DNA from: Alloalcanivorax marinus
GTDB taxonomy: Bacteria > Pseudomonadota > Gammaproteobacteria > Pseudomonadales > Alcanivoracaceae
Direction of reading: 5' to 3'
Length of the DNA stretch: 64,000 nt
NCBI RefSeq assembly: GCF_016906305.1
Contig: NZ_JADDOL010000009.1
Span: forward strand, 93,366 to 157,365
Part shown: in pieces, positions 57,511 to 64,000 of the stretch
Layout of the letters: the number at the start of each line of letters is the position of its first letter
How positions within the stretch are numbered: the first letter of the stretch is position 1
The notes under the pieces: generated by a model
Told to the model about the DNA's origin: nothing
Database searches by the model: none
What the model saw: the letters and a program-made list of their open reading frames with translations, nothing else
Translations under genes and position numbers: made by a program

Positions 57511-57993
57511 GTGAATGATACCTTCAGCCATCTGGACGACCAGGGCCGCGCCCGCATGGTCGACGTCAGCGACAAGGCGGAGACCGCCCGCACCGCCCAC
57601 GCCCGGGCACGGGTGCGCATGGCGCCGCGCACCCTGGCCATGATTCTGGACCAGGCGCATCCCAAGGGCGACGTGCTGGCGGTGGCCCGCGTGGCCGGCA
57701 TCCAGGCGGCGAAAAAAACCTGGGACCTGATTCCGCTTTGCCACCCGCTGATGCTCAGCGGCGTGAAGGTGTCCCTGGAGCCGGAGGGCGACGACGCCCT
57801 GCGCATCGACGCCCATTGCAAGCTCAAGGGACTCACTGGCGTGGAGATGGAAGCCCTCACCGCCGCCTCGGTGGCGGCGCTCACCGTCTACGACATGTGC
57901 AAGGCGGTGGACCGGGCCATGGTGATCGAGCAGGTGTGCCTGGTGGAGAAGACCGGCGGCCGCAGCGGCGACTTCCGGCGGGAGGAGGCCTGA
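57511..57993 (+). CDS. moaC: Cyclic pyranopterin monophosphate synthase MoaC
   Basis: Second half of step one of molybdenum cofactor synthesis (rearranged GTP to cPMP). The 160 residues have [32 protein letters not shown], the active-site [15 protein letters not shown] and [26 protein letters not shown] 57511 is chosen because GGAG lies 10 bp upstream and length then matches E. coli MoaC (161); an ATG at 57502 is too close to that site. Followed by moaD after 4 bp. moaA is not in the window. Confidence 0.94.
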   Translation: MNDTFSHLDDQGRARMVDVSDKAETARTAHARARVRMAPRTLAMILDQAHPKGDVLAVARVAGIQAAKKTWDLIPLCHPLMLSGVKVSLEPEGDDALRIDAHCKLKGLTGVEMEALTAASVAALTVYDMCKAVDRAMVIEQVCLVEKTGGRSGDFRREEA

Positions 57994-57997
57994 AGCG

Positions 57998-58252
57998 ATG
58001 ATCGAAGTGGTGTTTTTCGCCGCCCTGCGGGAGCGGGTGGGCGAGGATTCCCTGCGCGTGACGCCGCCGGAGACGGTGACCACGGTGGCCGCCCTTTGCG
58101 ACTGGCTGGGCGAACAGTATCCGGCGGTGGGCCGGGCCCTGGACGCCACCCCCCGCCGCATGGTGGCGATCAACGAGCAACTGGCGGAGCCGCACAGCGC
58201 CGTGGCCGACGGCGACACGGTGGCCCTGTTTCCGCCGGTCACCGGGGGCTGA
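57998..58252 (+). CDS. moaD: Molybdopterin synthase small (sulfur-carrier) subunit MoaD
   Basis: Ubiquitin-fold protein of 84 residues ending in the required Gly-Gly (FPPVTGG), which is adenylated and thiocarboxylated to donate sulfur. VVFFAALRERVG at the start and VAINEQLAEPHSAVADGDTVAL are typical. 1 bp before moaE. Confidence 0.94.
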   Translation: MIEVVFFAALRERVGEDSLRVTPPETVTTVAALCDWLGEQYPAVGRALDATPRRMVAINEQLAEPHSAVADGDTVALFPPVTGG

Positions 58253-58253
58253 G

Positions 58254-58721
58254 ATGACCCGTATCGACGTGGCGATCACCGCCGAGCCACTGGAATCGCG
58301 CCTCTCCAGCGAGGGCCGCGACGGCCGCAGCGGCGCCGAGGTGCGCTTCTCCGGACGGGTGCGCGACGAAGCCGGCCAGGTGCGCGCCCTGTTCCTGGAG
58401 CACTATCCGGGCATGACCGAGCGCGCGTTGCGGCGCATCGGCGAACACGCCCGAGAGCGCTGGCCTCTCAATGCCATTGAAATGATTCATCGGGTTGGCG
58501 AAATCCGCGTCGGCGAGGAGATCGTCCGGGTGGTGGTCTGGGCCGGGCACCGCCAGGCCGCCTTCGAAGCCTGCGCCTTTCTGATGGACGTGCTGAAAAG
58601 CCAGGTGCCGCTGTGGAAGAAGGAACTCACCGACGACGGCTGGCACTGGGTCGAGGCCCGCGAGCGCGACGCCGAGGCGGCCGCCCGCTGGATGGCGCCG
58701 TCTTCGGAGGGTGCACGGTAA
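58254..58721 (+). CDS. moaE: Molybdopterin synthase large subunit MoaE
   Basis: Catalytic subunit that converts cPMP to molybdopterin using MoaD thiocarboxylate. The 155 residues have [59 protein letters not shown], and the catalytic Lys region [12 protein letters not shown] with W. Its last 95 bp overlap the 3' end of the opposite-strand rluE gene. Confidence 0.93.
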   Translation: MTRIDVAITAEPLESRLSSEGRDGRSGAEVRFSGRVRDEAGQVRALFLEHYPGMTERALRRIGEHARERWPLNAIEMIHRVGEIRVGEEIVRVVVWAGHRQAAFEACAFLMDVLKSQVPLWKKELTDDGWHWVEARERDAEAAARWMAPSSEGAR

Positions 58722-59250
58722 TTTCCCGCCATTGGCCCGGCGCCAGCCCTTCCAGGGTCCAGTCGCCGATGCGCCAGCGCACCAGCCGCAGGGTAGGGTG
58801 GCCCACCGCCGCGGTCATGCGCCGCACCTGCCGGTTGCGACCTTCGTCCAGGATGATTTCCAGCCAGCGGTCCGGTACCGTGAGCCGCTCGCGCACCGGC
58901 GGCCGGCGCGGCCACAGATCCGGCGGCTCGATCAGCCGCGTGGGCGCCGGCCGGCAGGGCCCGTCCTTGAGAGTGACACCCTGGCGCAGCGGCGCCAGGT
59001 CCGCGTCCTCCGGCGCGCCCTCCACCTGCGCCCAGTAGGTCTTGGGCAGGTGAAACCGGGGGCTGGCGATGCGCGCCTGGAGCCCGCCGTGGTCGGTGAG
59101 CAGCAGCAACCCTTCCGAATCCCAGTCCAGCCGGCCCGCCGGGTAGACCCCCGGCACCGGGATGTAGTCCTTGAGGGTGGGACGCCCCCGGTCATCGCTG
59201 AACTGCGAGAGCACCTGAAAGGGTTTGTTAAACAAAATCAGCCTTGCCAT
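58627..59250 (-). CDS. rluE: 23S rRNA pseudouridine synthase RluE
   Basis: RsuA/RluB-family enzyme for pseudouridine 2457 of 23S rRNA. The 207 residues have [23 protein letters not shown] and catalytic Asp42 in [19 protein letters not shown], then [11 protein letters not shown] and [27 protein letters not shown] C-terminal motifs. No S4 domain, as in RluE. After the usual family end (LAPGQWREI) there are about 31 extra residues, Pro/Arg/Ser-rich, read antisense through the end of moaE. The tail probably has no conserved role. Confidence 0.92.
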   Translation of the reverse strand: MARLILFNKPFQVLSQFSDDRGRPTLKDYIPVPGVYPAGRLDWDSEGLLLLTDHGGLQARIASPRFHLPKTYWAQVEGAPEDADLAPLRQGVTLKDGPCRPAPTRLIEPPDLWPRRPPVRERLTVPDRWLEIILDEGRNRQVRRMTAAVGHPTLRLVRWRIGDWTLEGLAPGQWREITVHPPKTAPSSGRPPRRRARGPRPSASRRR

Positions 59251-59302
59251 GGTCGAAATCGCTCTCCGGGGGTCGCGAAGCCGAGCAAGAATACCACCTG
59301 GG

Positions 59303-59311
59303 TGCTATACT
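59303..59311 (+). promoter_or_regulatory. icd promoter, extended -10 candidate
   Basis: TGCTATACT is an extended -10 (TGN plus TATACT, five of six bases) 48 bp before the icd start. The -35 region 17 bp upstream (GAGCAA) is poor, which fits extended -10 promoters. AGAGGGAGTAGTGTAG gives the ribosome site. Confidence 0.55.
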
Positions 59312-59358
59312 CGCGCGGCGACCGAATACTACGGTTTTTCTCAGAGGGAGTAGTGTAG

Positions 59359-60621
<1,263 letters not shown>

Positions 60622-60645
60622 CCACGCCCGCCCGCGCCGCGCTCC

Positions 60646-60936
60646 TTATTGCGAGGAGACGGCGTTGCTTTCCTGATCCCGCCGCCGTGCTTCGCCCGGC
60701 CGGCGGGAAGACGGGGCTTCCCCTTTCTTCACGTCACCGGGTTTAAGATTGACCGCGTGGTAGCCCTTGCTGGCCTCACGCAGTTCGTACTCGACGCTTT
60801 GTCCCGCGTACAGGGTTTTGTATCCTTCTTCCTGTATATAGGAATAGTGGACGAACAGATCGTCGCCGCCTTCGTCGGGGCGCACGAATCCGTAACCCTT
60901 GGTGTTGTTAAACCACTTCACTGTACCCGTTGGCAT
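60646..60936 (-). CDS. cspD: Cold-shock-domain protein CspD
   Basis: The 96-residue protein has an N-terminal OB-fold cold-shock domain (residues 1-68) carrying RNP1 KGYGFV and RNP2 DLFVHYSY, plus a basic, disordered C-terminal extension (GEAPSSRRPGEARRRDQES) of about 25 residues beyond the domain. CspD of E. coli inhibits DNA replication in stationary phase. ATG 60936 has AGGGAGCACC upstream. Divergent from clpS, the conserved arrangement in gammaproteobacteria. Confidence 0.92.
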   Translation of the reverse strand: MPTGTVKWFNNTKGYGFVRPDEGGDDLFVHYSYIQEEGYKTLYAGQSVEYELREASKGYHAVNLKPGDVKKGEAPSSRRPGEARRRDQESNAVSSQ

Positions 60937-61098
60937 GGTGCTCCCTCTGGCCGCTGGCTGCGAAGTTGTTGTTATCGGCCACAACCACCCCCGGCTCGGT
61001 TAGAATAGGTTGGTTTTTGAACAACTGTTCCTTAAGGCCCGCGGGGTGTCAACCCCCGAGCGACCGGGATTGAAAAACGTCGTGATACCCCTCATTTG

Positions 61099-61129
61099 TT
61101 GATTGCCTGCTGACGCCAGCGGGTATACA
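61099..61129 (+). promoter_or_regulatory. clpS-clpA promoter candidate
   Basis: TTGATT (61099-61104) and TATACA (61124-61129) with a 19-bp spacer, 17 bp before clpS. The spacer is longer than ideal. The upstream leader of cspD and a short GGGGT/ACCCC hairpin (61043-61056) fill the remainder of this 209-bp gap. Confidence 0.35.
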
Positions 61130-61145
61130 ACCGTTAGAGAAGGTT

Positions 61146-61541
61146 ATGAACAGGCATCAAGACTCCACACCTCGAAACAGCAAAGCGGCGGCGTCCGCGC
61201 CGCGGGCCGGCTGGCTGGGCCCGGAAAAGCCCGAGGGGCCCGACCGACACGGCGACGCCGCCGTCGAGGAGGCACGGCCCAAGGTCAAACGGCCGCCGAT
61301 GTTCAAGGTGATGATGCTGAACGACGACTACACGCCCATGGATTTCGTCGTCGAGGTGTTGGAGACCTTCTTTCGGATGGACCGTGAGCAGGCCACCCGG
61401 GTCATGCTCACGGTGCATACGAGAGGTAAGGCGGTGTGCGGGGTGTACCCCCAGGACATCGCCGAAACCAAGGCCGCGCAAGTGGTCGATTATGCCCGCG
61501 AACATCAGCATCCGCTGATGTGTCAGGTGGAACGCGCCTGA
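61146..61541 (+). CDS. clpS: ATP-dependent Clp protease adaptor ClpS
   Basis: N-end-rule adaptor that delivers substrates to ClpAP. The 131 residues have a core (52-131) with [20 protein letters not shown] (N-degron pocket), [20 protein letters not shown] and [18 protein letters not shown]. The N-terminal extension of about 50 residues is longer than in E. coli (106 in total) and Ala/Pro/charged, so unstructured; the ClpS N-terminus controls ClpA engagement. GAGAAGG precedes the ATG. 43 bp before clpA. Confidence 0.93.
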   Translation: MNRHQDSTPRNSKAAASAPRAGWLGPEKPEGPDRHGDAAVEEARPKVKRPPMFKVMMLNDDYTPMDFVVEVLETFFRMDREQATRVMLTVHTRGKAVCGVYPQDIAETKAAQVVDYAREHQHPLMCQVERA

Positions 61542-61584
61542 CGCCGTCCGGCGACGGACAGGGCACCAAGCAGTGAGGTAGCCT

Positions 61585-63849
<2,265 letters not shown>

Positions 63850-63875
63850 CCCGGCAAAGTCCTTCGACCCCTACC

Positions 63876-63902
63876 AAGCCCGGCCTCGCGCCGGGCTTTT
63901 TT
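63876..63902 (+). terminator. Intrinsic terminator after clpA
   Basis: AAGCCCGGC / GCCGGGCTT stem with a CTCGC loop and a T-run, 27 bp past the stop. The last 98 bp of the window show no convincing gene. Confidence 0.9.
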
Positions 63903-64000
63903 ATGGTTCATCGCGCTTTGACGGGAGATCGATGCGGCAGGCATTTATCCGGGACGCGGATCTGTGTGGGGGCCTTCCGGGAACGCCGCGAGTACGTCCC

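Noticed and set aside
63932..64000. ATG with GGGAG upstream, open to the window end
   Set aside because: Only 23 codons visible, no recognisable start of a protein, and it may lie in a repeat.

Overview
The window is 64 kb of GC-rich, tightly packed chromosome from a gammaproteobacterium. The gene orders nudJ-mnmA-hflD-purB-roxA and cspD/clpS-clpA, the liu leucine-catabolism operon, opgG/opgH and ttcA all fit an aerobic marine-type heterotroph. Protein style (high Ala/Arg/Gly, the AraC, phasin and UPF0149 types) suggests the Alcanivorax/Alloalcanivorax group. This is inference; no 16S or other marker is present. No tRNA, rRNA, CRISPR array, prophage or complete insertion sequence was seen. 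No stretch above about 250 bp lacks a gene.

Layout. 1-2.4 kb: the end of a PQQ dehydrogenase whose cytochrome c domain is out of frame, then an unknown exported protein. 2.6-10.6 kb: a complete liuR-liuA-liuB-liuC-liuD leucine/isovalerate operon on the minus strand, ending in acetoacetyl-CoA synthetase, with a perfect 16-bp LiuR-type palindrome upstream of liuR. 10.7-14.2 kb: hybrid histidine kinase, NAD(P)-binding protein, rraA. 14.4-19.4 kb: periplasmic glucan genes opgG and opgH separated by a coupled 84-residue protein, then CBS and DUF805 proteins. 19.4-25.1 kb: mdh, an AraC regulator, a phasin-like protein, a carboxylesterase, bolA, trhO. 25.1-29.9 kb: modABC, a GMC oxidoreductase and an unknown protein with a repeated C-terminal motif. 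29.9-34.6 kb: UPF0149, an SDR, ttcA, glcB.

34.6-44.8 kb is the most distinctive block. A 227-bp element with imperfect 27-bp terminal inverted repeats runs into the 3' end of a tetR gene. All genes from 44.8 down to 34.8 kb lie on the minus strand: a LivKHMGF-type ABC importer, then nicC, nicE, nicD, nicX, nicF and the tetR. These enzymes convert 6-hydroxynicotinate via 2,5-dihydroxypyridine, N-formylmaleamate, maleamate and maleate to fumarate. The catalytic residues known for NicX, NicF, NicE and NicD are visible. The nicotinate hydroxylase NicAB is absent, and the importer takes the place of the usual NicT/NicP.

45.0-49.7 kb is an unusual envelope operon: a 706-residue lipoprotein, an exported protein made of YwqK/MORN-like repeats, and a protein resembling a secretin short N-domain. 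49.8-57.4 kb holds a TrmB-like methyltransferase and the nudJ-mnmA-hflD-purB-roxA run, continuing into a GNAT gene, a TrpB2-type synthase and a 54-residue membrane protein. 57.5-64 kb: moaCDE, rluE (its end overlaps moaE antisense), icd, cspD, clpS, clpA.

Functional links: modABC and moaCDE supply molybdate and molybdopterin; icd, mdh and glcB are TCA/glyoxylate enzymes that use the acetyl-CoA and fumarate released by the liu and nic pathways; and acetoacetate from leucine is re-activated by AacS inside the liu operon.
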